Shown: one piece after another, positions 22,030 to 35,436 of the stretch
How positions within the stretch are numbered: position 1 is the stretch's first letter
Layout of the letters: every line of letters begins with the position of its first letter
Assembly: GCA_019188255.1 (NCBI GenBank)
Contig: JAETXT010000002.1
Coordinates: 4,216,001 to 4,280,000, forward strand
DNA: 64,000 nt
Source of the DNA: Verticillium longisporum
Lineage: Eukaryota > Ascomycota > Sordariomycetes > Glomerellales > Plectosphaerellaceae
Direction: 5' to 3'
Notes under the pieces: generated by a model
Told to the model about the DNA's origin: nothing
Databases searched by the model: none
What the model saw: the letters and a program-made list of their open reading frames with translations, nothing else
Position numbers and translations under genes: made by a program

Positions 22030-23681
22030 TTAGAGGCCGGCGTCCATGCGCCAGCCCTCGATGGGCAGGGGGAAGCCCTGGCACCAGGCGGCGATCTCCT
22101 GGCGGAGGTCGTTGATCTTGGCGACCTCGCCGCCGGCGACCTTGGCGCGGAAGTCCTTGAGCTTGTTGGCCTCCTTGGGCAGGGCGCCCTGGACCTCCTT
22201 GCAGATCTTGATGGCCTCGTCAATGTAGGTGGCGACGCGCTCAAAGTCGGCCTCGCCGAAGCCGCGCGAGGTCATGGCAGGGGTGCCGATGCGGATGCCG
22301 CAGGGGTGAGGGCCGACTTGTCGCCGGGGATGGCGTTCTTGTTGCAGGCAATGTTGATCTGCTCGAGGACGGCCTCGACGCGGGCGCCATCAAGGCTGAA
22401 CTGGCGGAGGTCGAGGAGGACCATATGCGAGTCGGTGCCGTCGGCGACGAGCTTGTGGCCGAGGGCCTTGAACTTGGACTCGATAGCCTTGGCGTTGTCG
22501 ACGACCTTCTGCTGGTAGGCCTTGAAGTCGGGCGACGCGGCCTGCTTCAGGGCGACGGTCAGGGCGGTGATGGTGTGGTTGTGGGGGCCGCCCTGGTGGC
22601 CGGGGAAGACGGAGAAGTTGATGGGGTTCTCGAGGTCGTAGAGCGTCTCCTTGCCCGACTTGGCGTCGACGGAGCGGACGCCCTTGCGGAAGAAGATCAT
22701 GGCGCCGCGGGGGCCACGGAGGGACTTGTGGGTCGTGGTCGTGACGATGTCGGCGTGCTCGAAGGGGGAGGGGATGACGCCGGCGGCGATGAGACCGGAG
22801 ATGTGAGCCATGTCGACGACGAGGTAGGCACCAACAGAGTCGGCAATCTTACGCATGCGGCCGTAGTCGATGAGACGGCAGTAGGCGGAGGTACCGGCAA
22901 CGAGGACCTTGGGGCGGAACAGGATGGCGTTCTTCTCAAGAGTGTCGTAGTCGATGATGCCGGTCTCGAGGTCGACGCGGTAGGGCATGGTCTCGAAGTA
23001 GGTAGAGATGGCTGAGATCCTAGCCACCGGGTTAGCTGACCGCTCTGGCCTAAGGGGAAGCAGAGACTTTTGGTGTTACTTACTTGCGCTGGGGGGTCTG
23101 GTAGCCGTGGCTCAGATGGCCACCGTGGGGGAGATCCAGGCCCATGAGGCGGCCGTGGACGGGCATGATGGCCTGGTAGACCTGGAGGTTGGCAGGGCTG
23201 CCGCTGAGGCACTGAACGTTGACACCCCACTTCTCAGAGTCGAGGTGGAAGGCCTCGAGGGCACGCTTCTGGCAGAGGTTCTCGATCTGGTCGATGTGCT
23301 GGTTACCGCCGTAGTAGCGGGCACCGGGGTAGCCCTCGGAGTACTTGTTGGACATGGGGGAGCCGAGGGCATCGAAGACGGCACGGGAGGTGACGTTCTC
23401 GGAGGCGATGAGGATGATGGACTCGCGCTGGCGCTGAATCTCGTCCTTCTGTAGAGAGGAAGCTCTGTCAGTGGTGTGTCTTATCGAAGGGGGCGGGCTG
23501 TGTTCTCGTTCGTACCATGATGGCGGCGACCTCGGGGTCAGTCTCGACGAGAGACTTCTCGAGCATCTATCGGTGAGTCAGTACGGAGTGTCTCGACAAA
23601 TTGGCATTGATGTTCAGATCCAGGTAGACGTACCTCCTTGTGGGAGTTGCTGAGAGCGTAGGTTGAGCCATTGGCAGCCAT
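22030..23681 (-). CDS. SHM2: Serine hydroxymethyltransferase, cytosolic type
   Basis: A PLP enzyme that interconverts serine plus tetrahydrofolate with glycine plus methylene-tetrahydrofolate. Exons 23681-23634, 23566-23516, 23448-23084 and 23019-22030, separated by introns of 67, 67 and 64 nt; about 484 aa. Hallmarks in order: SENVTSRAV, the tyrosine-rich [36 protein letters not shown], and the PLP-binding lysine in [13 protein letters not shown]. No presequence is evident (it begins [12 protein letters not shown]), so it should be the cytosolic isozyme. The frame breaks in a G4 run at 22303-22306 (minus strand CCCC), between SALTP and [12 protein letters not shown]; one missing base restores the family sequence. 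The last 80 codons would be lost in a naive model. Confidence 0.95.
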
Positions 23682-25842
23682 TGTGAAGGTATGGTAGTGG
23701 GATGGAGGGGTCGGGAGGAAGATGGTCTTGAAGACTTGGGTTTAGGGAGGTTTTCAAGGGACCCTGAAGAAGCTTTATAGACCAAGAAGGAGGGGCGAGA
23801 GGCTGGCGGGCGAACGAGGGAGAAAAAATTCACTGGATCGGAGGGTGTAGGAGAGTCGAACGCACGAAGAGGGGAGGGTGGGGTAGCGAGGGGCACTGAG
23901 TGATTGGCGGGGTCCTAGTGGGGTGACTCGCTAGCACGGCGAGCACCCTCCGATCGCGTCCTCCTGGGCGACTCGGTGAACCCAACTTTCTGGTCGGTGA
24001 GTCATCAAGGTGCTCGTTGGAAGCAATCGACGAGCACAATGGAACGGCGAGACCATATTTCAGGACATTTCGTTCGTACTCCAGGGCCATCCGCAGTTGT
24101 GCAAAACAATCGTGCGGGGCTCGAAGAGCTCTGGCTTCAAAGTGATGGGCCACCGTGACTGGCTGAGCTTCGGGTAGGCACTTTCTTTCATTGCCCAGCC
24201 GTCCTTGAAGCAAATTCCCTCGACCACCGGATCTGACAATATGTAGCGCATGTACTTGTCATGTCTCACTCGCAGTATCGCCCACCTGCCAAGTCAGATA
24301 AGAGCAGGGCCATTGGGCGACGATTGCCTCTCCTCATTATGCCGAAACCTTCATTACCAGCCTATATGTCGCAGTCGCGAAGCAATGTCCTCTTCTCATA
24401 TACCCTACCAATTAGTTGAAACACTGAGACGGCTTACCTACCTAGGTACCTTATGTAGGGACGTTGCCATGACTTGGTGACTGACTGATCATGCACATTG
24501 AACTGCCATCCCTTTAGTGCCCAAATTTGGCCTCAGTACTTCGTATGATCGACAGCCGAGTGGCAGAAAATATATGTCGCCAATTGAGTCAAAGGACATG
24601 ACGAACTGTACATCTAGATGCCTGTACGTTACCTACCTATGTTTCACAGACGGACCCGCCCTCAATCATGTACTGAGCTAGTCCCTGCCTAGATGTACAT
24701 CAGAGCTCTTTCGGCAGGCGGTGATCATTTTATGTATTGAGGCCAAATTTGGGCACTAAAGGGATACTAAGTAAGATCTTGATACTTGGTACTGGTTGTC
24801 CAGGCTTAGAGACTGACCAGCCGACGTGGCCAGGAATTATATACACCGGTCGTCCCAAATAGAAAACAACTTGCTCACGCCAGCAGCCCAGTCAGCGAAC
24901 CGCTGGTGCGCTAACCTCAACGAAGCTGTGCTGAATAAGCTCACAATTCCCAAAGTACCTATCTTGATGGATTTCAATTTGCAAACCCATCTCTCCCTAC
25001 CTTGATGTCAATGACCAGAGGAATTGTGGCACGGCGTCACGCGCTCCTCTTGGCGGCAACGCTGTTACCCCCCAGGCCCCCCAGTCGCCTTCCCCAGCAA
25101 GTTAGCACCGCCACCGGGATACCTCGTGAGCGACACTGATGAGACTCGGAACCGGACCTGCGTCATTGCTGTGCTGCAGCCACTCAAGAACGTCACCGTC
25201 GCCAGGCACCCACCGGGCCAGCCCCACTGCCAGCCGATACGTATTGCCACAGTGTCACCGTGCCCATTGAACAACACCCACACCATAAGGGAGTGCTTCC
25301 TGGTAAACGATTCCCTTCTTCTCTGTTGGGAGCCAGCTGTGTTACCAAGGCTGAAGAAAGGCGAACCATATGGGATTACACGGGCATATTAGTCTTTGGC
25401 TATTAAACTACTTTGCGCAAGCATAGATGCTGAAATATGATTTGAAGTTCGATAGGAAGATGCTCACAACACTCATCAATCAAGTCACGAAATGGGACTG
25501 ATTGGTCACGATGACACAGTGCAAACGAGCTACGAACGGTCTCTAGCCAGTGCGAGCGTGATTTACCCCGGTCACAGCTGTTTTAGCTGCACCCGGCCCA
25601 GGCCCAGGCACAACACGCACGCACGCAAGCAGGCGCCACCTCCCCCGGCCCAGCACCTGAGCTCCCTCTCCACCCGCTCGTCCCTCTTGTATCCTGCTTC
25701 TTGTGTCATTGTCTACCCGGCTCTCTCTCCTCTCCTCCTCTCGACTCCCCATCTTCATCAACCACCACCTCTTCCGACCGATTTCATATCCCACATCCCA
25801 TCACCTCGTAGGACTCTCGCGCCCATAGCGAGACTGCCCAAC
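23682..25842. other. Long divergent intergenic region of SHMT and PEP4
   Basis: 2.16 kb, AT-richer than its surroundings, carrying the inverted-repeat element at 24508-24765 and a CTACCTAGGTACC word at 24434-24450. The last 250 bp before PEP4 are C/T-rich leader. A 122-codon frame at 25024-25392 has no recognisable feature. No other gene seen. Confidence 0.55.
24508..24765. mobile_element. MITE-like element with perfect 28-bp terminal inverted repeats
   Basis: The 28 bases at 24508-24535 (beginning ATCCCTTTAGTGCCC) reappear as an exact reverse complement at 24738-24765. The element is 258 bp, has no coding capacity, and includes a second, shorter internal inverted pair (GTACATCTAG near 24608 and CTAGATGTAC near 24691). 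The outermost AT on each side could be a 2-bp target duplication, since AT is self-complementary. Size, terminal repeats and lack of an open frame fit a non-autonomous DNA transposon (miniature inverted-repeat element). The superfamily is not determined. Confidence 0.75.
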
Positions 25843-27161
<1,319 letters not shown>

Positions 27162-28468
27162 ACGGACAGCCGTCTTCATGTAGCCATAGGAACATGCGAA
27201 TCGATTGAATCTGAGCGTCATTCGGCAGCTTGCTGCATCAACAGGGACGAGAGGGGTCGACAGGCTTTCTTATATTTCTGTGGTCAGAGAGAAGATGCGG
27301 TTGAAGGACGCGGAGAACATGAGCGCTTTTCTTTTGTAGGCATGGACAGGTAGTCTAGTAATATCTCATTGACGCAGCATCTTGCTTGGGACCAGTGGGG
27401 CTAGTGTGACATTTGTGACATTTGTGACATTTGTGACGGGGAGGTTTGATTCTGACCCAAATTCCCAGCAGTGCACACAAATGCGCTCGCACGAGGAATC
27501 GAATACGAAGCATGAGTCTGCGATAATGGCGTAGGCGACCTTCGCCTCGGTAGAGAACGGGATGATGAATAGCACGAACTCAGTGTGTAAAATGGGTAGC
27601 CACAGAGATGCGTACGCGTTCTTACCTCAATTAGAATTGGGCACCATTCTGCATGCAGTCGATGGCGCTCATCGCTGTTGATGTTACTTCTCGACATCAA
27701 CTCAGATGCATCATCTGTCCACCAGGCACACACACACTTATTGCGTATCATTGAGCCTGTGAAAGCCAATTGTTATTAGGTATCAGGTGCCTGTATAGCT
27801 TGTGTAAGTGCACAGCAGACTGAGGCTGAGGACGATGCACCTTGGTCACGTGGTGTCCCACTAGCCCAGCCGGAATAGGCTTAGCGTAAAGTGCTCTCGC
27901 GTGTTGTAGGCTTTTGTATGCATGGGCCCATCAATGGACGGACACAGAGACAAGTCCCTGCCTGGTGTGGAACTGATCCTGGACAGTCAGTCTTCGTACT
28001 CCATTCCCGTGTCTAGACGCAATTTGCAACTAAGGCTGGCCTTCTCGTTGGATTCCATCGGTCGACTTGCCCTCTGGATGGTCCTGCACCTTCTTGCATC
28101 GATTGCGGTTCATCAGACGCGACTTTTCCGAACGCAAAGGCGAGCCTTGGTGGCCTGTTGCCGTAACGATTGACCACTAGACCTTTTGGCGTTCCACCAA
28201 ACGACCCTTACCACGACGCACTGGCGGCCGCTCGGTGAATTAACCAGAGCGCAGCGCAATTGCCAGCGCGCGCGTCCCGTCGCGACAAAGTCCAGGCGCA
28301 CCAAACCACCATCGACGCCCGCCATCGCGAACCACCCCCGTCCGCCATCACAACGGGACCCGCCACCACGACCATCATCGCCCGCGGCAACCGCAACCGC
28401 TACACGACACGCCGATTGATTCCAAGGCGTGTCGCCGCTCCTCTGGTTAACGCTTTTCCCCCGTCAAA
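27162..28468. other. Intergenic, PEP4 3' flank and upstream of the Gln/Pro-rich gene
   Basis: 1.3 kb without a convincing gene. It contains a 9-bp tandem repeat (27405-27437). The last 200 bp are C/A-rich leader with many CG dinucleotides. Confidence 0.55.
27405..27437. repeat. 9-bp tandem repeat, 3.7 copies
   Basis: The unit tgtgacatt is repeated three times plus six bases, without mismatches. Minisatellite-like, non-coding, about 240 bp after the PEP4 stop. Confidence 0.9.
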
Positions 28469-31337
28469 ATGGCGCAGCCCACGCCATCCCTCCCTACCAA
28501 CGGCACCGCTGCCTCGTCGTCGCCTGCCCTGACGCCAGCTCCTGACCACATCGGCACCCCCGAGTCCAGTCACTCCAACGTCCCCGTCAAGAGAAAACGC
28601 GAGGACGACGAGCATGTAAAGGACGACGACAACGCTGATGCCGATGCCGACATGGACATTGATGATGCACAACCACCAAAAGAATTCAAGGACCTGCAAT
28701 CCATCATTCGTGACTACTTCAAAGTCCTCACAAGGTACCGTCCATCACTAACTGCACCCTCGTCTGGTTCCTGCCTCCTCGGCCGTGTCCGTACTGACTG
28801 GACGCTCCTTCCTTTTTTGTAGTTATGACACCACGCCTTCCATTCTGCAGCGACCACTGCGCGTCACCGAGACCGAAAACGAGCCCGATGCGAAACGACA
28901 AAAGTCTTCCAATGGCGCCGCTGCCGTGACAATCGCCGACAAGGTTGCCCAAGAACAGTACACACTCCTCGATGACCTTGCTGATGATCTTCTCGCGGCG
29001 GCTGCCGATCAGCTGGCCGAGCTCGAGTCCTCACGGAACGGTGCCGATGCAGAGGAGAACCACACCTTCGTTGATGGGCTCGTGCGGTTCAAGAAGAAGG
29101 CTCTTGAGCTTTTCCGCCGAGAGAAGAACTATCCCCGTGGTGCATCCGATCCCCAACAGAAGATGCAACCCGACGCGGCCACCGCCGGCCGCGTGGTCCT
29201 GACTCTCTCAGGAAGCGGCCGGCAGCTCTTTTCAAGTCAGCCTCGGCCTGCGCGTGGCCAGCAGGCTGTCAGCGAGACCCTGTCCCGCTCAGTTCTTCCT
29301 GTCCATGTCTCCTCCACACGCATACTGCCGAGCCGCCAGACCGAGCACACCTACACTCTGGGAGAGCTGTTCGCGTCGCCGCGGCCGCTGCCACCCCTCC
29401 AGCCGCCGAAACAGCCGAAACCGCAGGCCAAGGGCAACGTCTTGAACTTTTGCCACCCAGAAATCCCCGCACCGTCCAAGTATCGGACAAATACCTACTT
29501 CACTCAGAAGGTCACGGTCGGCCACTTCCTCGATTACAGCAATGCCGCCTCCTCTACCTCGCAGAGCAAGGAGATCAAGCAGAGACAGAGAGCCCAGAGT
29601 CTAGCAGGACACAAGCCGTCCTCGTCCGAGTTGGAAGTGTCCGAGATGGAGAGTCTGTTCAGGGCTGCCTTTTCAAGCTTTGCTCCCTGCAAGGATGACT
29701 CGGCTGCCATGGTGCCCGCCAGCCTGGCCGGTCGCATGTACTGGCAGCAAACAGGTCAGCGAACTTTTAACCGCATGGTTGAAGCAGAACTTCAGGAGAA
29801 CGAGGATGATCTGGCAGGCCAGAAGCCTGATGCGACACCGCAGATTATGGATATTGACGAGGAGCTCATCCAAGAGGCGATCGATAACTGGGACGACAAG
29901 ATCGACCCGGCTCTTGAGATCTGGGGCCCCCAGAAAACCGACGAGGAAAAGGATACGGAGGAGCTCCTCAAAGAAGTGGACGACCTCATTTTCACGCTTG
30001 CGTCCTATCAGCGGATTCGCAACACGTCGCTGCCATCTTCGCACAACAAGTATGCTGGAGATCCCAGTGGTGGCGACATGCTTGCGAGCGGCACTGGAGC
30101 AAATCCCTCGGAAGAGGAGATTGCAACATACGAGGCGCTCAAGGCGCAGTTGGGTCTCATCGTCAAGATGCTGCCGCCATTTGCCGTCGCCAAGCTCAAC
30201 GGTGATCAACTCAATGATCTTCTCGTGAGCACTAGCTTGGAAGTCCGCACAGACCAGTACAAGGGCGTCATGGAAGATGAGGGCGCTGCTCAGGCCAGAG
30301 CACGCCAGCAACACAGTGCTGCCTCTGCTGCCACCGGCGCGGCTCGGCCGTCCGGGGCTCATCGCACGCCGAGCGCTCCGTCGTACAACAAGGGCAACAT
30401 CCAGCCGTACGGCTCGCCAACACGGCAAGGGGGCCCACCACAGTACTACCACGGCAACACGCAAACCCCGATCCAGCAGCAGCCGCACCTGGGACGGCCC
30501 GCCGCTCCCCACACTATGCCGCATCCGCAATACCGGCAGCCGCCTCCTCAGCAGCCGCCCCAGCAGGGGCAGCAGTTCCGGACCCAGAATACCTACCCGA
30601 ACCAGTACGCGGCGCAACTGGCCAAGACTCAGACACCGTTTGGTCACCAGAACGTGCCTCAGTACGCGACTCAGCCTCGCCCGCAGCAGTACGCGTACAA
30701 CAATACCGGGCCCCAGGCATCGCCCACGGCCCGCTTCCAGCCGGGCTATGGCCAGACGTACCAGCCCAACCAAGCCGGCTACACCAACGGCGCTGCGAAC
30801 ATGCAGAAACGTACCATGTCCCCACAAGTTCCGGCGGGCCAGTACAGCCCATCACCACCGCTCCCGCAACAGCAACACCATCAACCCCACCCTCAACACA
30901 TGCCCCACATGCAACACCAGCAGCCACGAGCACCCTATGGCTCGCCCGTCAATCGTCCACAGTATCCCAACGGCACACACTCCCCTGGCCCAAATGCGCA
31001 TGTTCAAGGTCGTCCCCCCCCCTACATGAACAGCGTCACCGACCAGAACCAGCAGCGATTGCTTGAACAAGCACGCGCCAGGGCCGCCGCCCAGCAGAAC
31101 AGCAATGTCTTTGGCGACAAGATGCAGCAGGGCGGCATGGCAAACCAAACGAGCTACAACCCAGCTCAGCTCGCCGCGCAGCAGGCCCGTCTCGTCAACA
31201 ATGTGGCCAACAAGCCGCAGAGCCCCGCGCCGAGACAGGGTCAGAACGGGACGCCGACTATTCCTGCGAGGGTCACGCCTGTGCCGGTGCCTGTCATTCC
31301 TGGCGCGCAGCAGCAGCAGCAACAGCAGCAGGGTTAG
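28469..31337 (+). CDS. Large Gln/Pro-rich, probably nuclear protein
   Basis: Exon 1 28469-28734, intron 28735-28822 (GTACCG...TTGTAG), exon 2 28823-31337; about 926 aa. I do not recognise the family. The N-terminus carries a basic stretch (VKRKRED) and an Asp-rich run. Residues 75-500 look folded and conserved: FKDLQSIIRDYFKVL, FVDGLVRFKKKALELF, a block LNFCHPEIP...GHFLDYS, then FRAAFSSFAPCKDDSAA and an acidic helix-rich part (EELLKEVDDLIFTLASY). From about residue 520 it becomes Gln/Pro/Tyr-rich, ending in a run of seven glutamines. The architecture resembles chromatin or transcription cofactors with a prion-like tail; that is inference from composition only. It converges with the mitochondrial gene at 32012. 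Confidence 0.75.
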
Positions 31338-32011
31338 GGTCAGTCGACGTAGATGCTCGGCATCGAGAGGAGGGGCCTGATGTACGGTAAGCCCGGTTTG
31401 CTTGCGAGGATGGAAGAGAGAAACAGAAGCAGGACGAACGAAAGTGGGAGATGCGTACGTCCGTACCAGGAGGTTTGTAACTTTTGCAACAACAAGAAGG
31501 AGAAAAGTTCTCAGTCAATCGGAAGGAGAATGGATTCGCGGCTCAGCAGTAGTCAAATTTCTTCGGCGTTTCGGGCGAGGCGGGGAAGCGAAGGTTATCG
31601 AGGGCTGAGACGGATGTGGGAGGGGAAAACGGGGGGGGGGGAAGGCGAGGGCCAGGGGGACAGACATCATAAACCATCGAACGGATGAAGGAAATGGGGA
31701 GACAAAGACGGACGGATTCGGTAAGGGGACTTTTTTTCCCCCGCGGTGTATAGAAGTTGTTTGTTTTTTTCGAGATCCGCCACACCCCCCTATCCCCTCC
31801 AGCCTGGCTGCTTGCTGCCTTCTGCAGTGGGTGGTTTTTGTTTTAATATCAGTATTGCTGTGTAACTCTGGATATGTCTTTGTTATCTCGTCTTCTCATG
31901 TCTTGTGGCAGAAGGATGAATTGATGGTGACTATTGTTTTCGGTCAAGATGTTTACTCTACTTCGTTGGTACATTCCTCTTTACATCTAGCTGTACATCG
32001 TGCTGTCGCAC
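31338..32011. other. Convergent 3' flanks with G- and T-runs
   Basis: 670 bp between two facing stop codons. Purine-rich on the plus strand; holds a G10 run near 31630-31639, and T8 followed by C5. No gene. Confidence 0.6.
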
Positions 32012-35000
32012 TCACACCCTCATGCCCTGCACGACTCGATGGCGCGACTTTTCGCCCTCCGTCTGTCGCCACTCGACTTCGTCTCGACAGACATACCGCC
32101 GGCTCGCGCGCTCTTCCGCCTGCGCGACCGCGTCTGCCCCAGGCCGCAGCTCCCTGCGATACTCCAGCAGCGCGCCGCCATCGCCGCCGCCGTCCCCGCG
32201 CTCCGTCGCGACGAGCTGCACGAAATCCTGCAGCTGCCCCAGCCGTCCAGACACGTCGCTCTGCGTAAACGTCGCGACCTCCTCGTCGCTCGGCCAGTAG
32301 AGCCAGCGGTCCCTCTGCCCGGCCTCGACGACGGCGCGGCGCAGCGGCGCGACGACGTCCTCGTCGAGAAGGGGCTCGGCAAAGGCGCGGAAGGTGTGGA
32401 AGACGCCTGTGAGCCAGGTTGTGCGCTTGGCGTGCGTGGCGGCTATGATGCCGTCGGCGTGGCGGACGGTCCAGGCGGCGAGGGCGGCCATGGCGTCGAC
32501 GTCACCGAGAGACGCGAGGGCGAGCATCTGCGTGTTCACCTCCGAGGCGCCGGCCAGGACGATCGTGTCGCCGAGCTTGGCGCTGGAGGAGGAGGCGGCG
32601 GCGGCGGCGCCTTTCGTCGTCGCGCTGGCGAGGTCGGCCCAGGCGGAGCGGAGTCTGCGGAGGGCCGCGGCCGCGAGGTCTGCTGTCGTGGCTAGGCTTG
32701 GGTCGGCGCGGTTCCAGTGGTGAAAGTGCGGTCGCCTCGTCGTGCCTTGTGGTGGGCCTGTTACGAAGAATGATAAGAGCGTAGCGTCGTCGCCGTGGGC
32801 CGTGCCTCCTGTTAGGCTTTCGAGGAGCCCGTCGAGTCTGGTGTGCAGTACTTTCTGCGTTACCCGCGCGAAGCTGCTCAGCATGTGTAGTGTGAGGCCG
32901 CAGGATGCCTCGGCCTCCTTCATGACGTGGCCCGCCAGAAGCAAGGCGCGCTGGCTGTTCTGTTGCGGATCCCCTCCACAGGCCAGGACGCGAGATCGGG
33001 CCAGGGCTTCGAGTATGAACTCCCAGGGAGCCGGGTTGGAGCAACCGGCAGCTGTCCAGCCGAGCCTGGCGATCCGCATAGCCCTTTCTATCGTATGGCT
33101 TGACATTCCGTAGCCTGGACGGGTTCTGCAGAGCAATCTAATGACGGCGAGCAAGGTGCCCTGAGAAATCTCCTTGATTTGATCGGCCACCGAGTTGAAA
33201 GCGACGTCGGTCCCTCGCAACGCGCAGTCCACTGTAGCCTGCTGCGTCTTGCTCAACGAGCTTCGCTGCACGTACTCGACTGCCTCGTCAAGGCTCGCCG
33301 AGCGCAGCAACAGCACATTGAGACACCTCTCGTCGAGACGAACACCAGACTGTTCCATGTGTCTTGTGAGCTGCAACACCTTGGGTGGGGCGAGACGTGC
33401 CCTCTCAAACTCGCTGAAGTTGAGGGTATCATGCGAAAAGGTCTCTCGTCCATCGCCAGGTAGGTTATCATGGTGGGGATCCACAATGTTCGCCAGCGCC
33501 TTGAGGATCATCTCGTGGAACACTTCCGTCTGAGGAGCCATCCCAGGCTGCGGCGGATGCTGGAACGCCTGCCATGCTTCCTCTGCGCTTCTCGTGGCTC
33601 GGATCTGAGCGGCCCATATGGACTGGTCCGAGCCGTTGCGGACGGGGTAGTTTGCCCGCGTCTGGATCGTCGGCGACCCATCGGGACCTAGACCCCCGAG
33701 AATATCCGTGGCAATATCGAATTCCTCCTTGGCGTAGCCCGAGTCCTGCATCATGAGACCAGCCTTGACTGTCCTGCTGTAGTACTCGTCTGCTTCCATT
33801 GCTTCTTCAAGGCCGTTTCTCGGTAGTCTGTAGGGTGGCCAGGTCTTTTTCAGTGTCGTTGTCGTGTCTCGTTCGCCAGGAGATTTCTGCAGTGCCAGAA
33901 GAACCCGACGAATACCGCGATAGCTCTCACGTTCAACAATGAGAGGCTTTTCTAATGTTGATGAGAATTGCAGTAATGTACGAATAGCTTCCCAGCTGTG
34001 ATGGGCAGTGGCGTATGGTTTCTTCGCCGGCGGTATTGACAGCTCTTGTAGCATGAAGTTGAACGTGCGACACCGAAGTTCAAACAATCGTCGTTCTGTT
34101 GGTCCCGTAAGGGCTTCAAGATATGTAGCAGCAAGGTTCGCAATTGGAATGACAGCCTGCGCCTGAGTACGTCGAGCATGGGACAGCAACCGGCCGATGA
34201 TGCCCTGAACGACGTCTGGGCTGTCCAGAGGCCGAGAGTCTGGCGCCAAATTTTCTTCTTGAGGGTTTGGTCGGGAAAATTGCTCGTATAGTGAAGTGCA
34301 GTGGTGGATGATGCCGTAGAGAGAGTACGGGCGCAGGAGCTCTGCACGACCGGAATATGCATCATTTAGGAGGTGATTGAGGATGAAGGATGGTTTGTGT
34401 CGGGTATCGGAGAGGAAGCGTCGTACTCGCTCGTCAGGATCGTTTGCCGTAAGAATCCAAACCCAATCGAGAACGTCATCCCGCTGGTACCCCTTGGCCG
34501 TGTACGGTTCGAACTTTGTGGACCACGCAGAGACGTCGGGCAGCAGAGAGCGCACGCTGGCTTCGAGGTCCGAATTGCAGTGGAGCATCCACTGAGCTGT
34601 GAGAATGGGCAAACGAGCGCTGCTGTAGCCGGCGAGGAAGCTCGCTGCTTCAATGTCGGAGGCCGAGAGCTCCGTCTCGCCACGGTAGAGGCGGCATGCG
34701 GTATCAAGGAGGCGCGCCGGTGTATATGTAGGCTTTTTCTTTCGATCTAGCTTTGTTGTTGGTCGTGTAGTCTGCACAGCGTCTCTTCGAACGCTTTTGA
34801 GTTGAGGATTTCGTATAAATTGATTGTTGAGTTTCTCGCGTGCAGCGTCCAATGGCTGCTCTGCCTTGGTGAAGGAGTCTGGAGTGGTCTGGTGCCTTGT
34901 TCGAGAGGCATTGCGCACATCTCGAGCCAGTTCATCAAACCTCTGGCACGGTTCTTCAGTGGCCCTATTGCTTTCGATGTGTATTGAGGATCGTGAAGTC

Positions 35001-35138
35001 GCCGAGAGCTGTCATAGCTGGTTGTCAGTCCGCGTAATCCCCTGGAAGATGCATGTTACGGGCACTCACCTCAGGCCTGCCCCTCGCCCGCCTCGCTAGG
35101 GCAGGGAGCTGTGATCTGGAGAAGGGCGCGCGCCACAT
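32012..35138 (-). CDS. Large helical mitochondrial protein, family not recognised
   Basis: Exon 1 35138-35070 (23 codons), intron 35009-35069 (GTGAGT...GACAG), exon 2 35008-32012; 1,021 aa. A model limited to the long exon would have to start at a GTG (34918); splicing instead supplies an ATG and a textbook presequence, MWRAPFSRSQLPALARRARG, Arg-rich and free of acidic residues, so the protein is very probably mitochondrial. The rest is almost entirely alpha-helical in composition, with repeated aliphatic/alanine patterns reminiscent of helical-repeat RNA-binding proteins (PPR-like) of fungal mitochondria. I cannot identify a specific repeat motif, so this is inference. It diverges from another mitochondrial gene 298 bp away. 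Confidence 0.82.
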
Positions 35139-35436
35139 GTCTCCATTGTAAATAGAGAATCTCACTCTGACATGGATTGGGAAAAGTCGCTGGTTGTCGA
35201 GCAATGCGCAACTGGTGGACGAGAGCCAGTGACAATCGGCTTGAAAATGCGAGGTTGCGCTGGCGGAGCTTCTTCGTCAAATGCGATAAGATACGTAAAT
35301 CCAGTGCACATCATTGGCCACTTCAGTCATTCACCGAGGTGGACCCCGGTGAAGGTCACTGCACCGAGAATCTTGAACTCGGAGCTCCCATACAGTCTGC
35401 CCTTGGTCATCGATTTCTTGCCGCAGAATCGCACTC
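35139..35436. promoter_or_regulatory. 298-bp bidirectional promoter of two mitochondrial-protein genes
   Basis: The two start codons face away from each other with only 298 bp between them, and both products have mitochondrial presequences. The short spacing makes shared control likely. I see no clear TATA box. Confidence 0.6.

Noticed and set aside
22425..23015. Open frame opposite SHMT
   Set aside because: Shadow of the SHMT exon with repetitive Gly/Val/Asp composition.
29673..30827. 384-codon antisense frame opposite the Gln/Pro-rich gene
   Set aside because: Arises from the repeated CAG/CCN codons on the plus strand; composition is Leu/Arg-rich and featureless.
34876..34918. GTG as start of the large mitochondrial protein
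   Set aside because: Eukaryotic initiation at GTG is unlikely, and a spliced exon with ATG and presequence fits perfectly.
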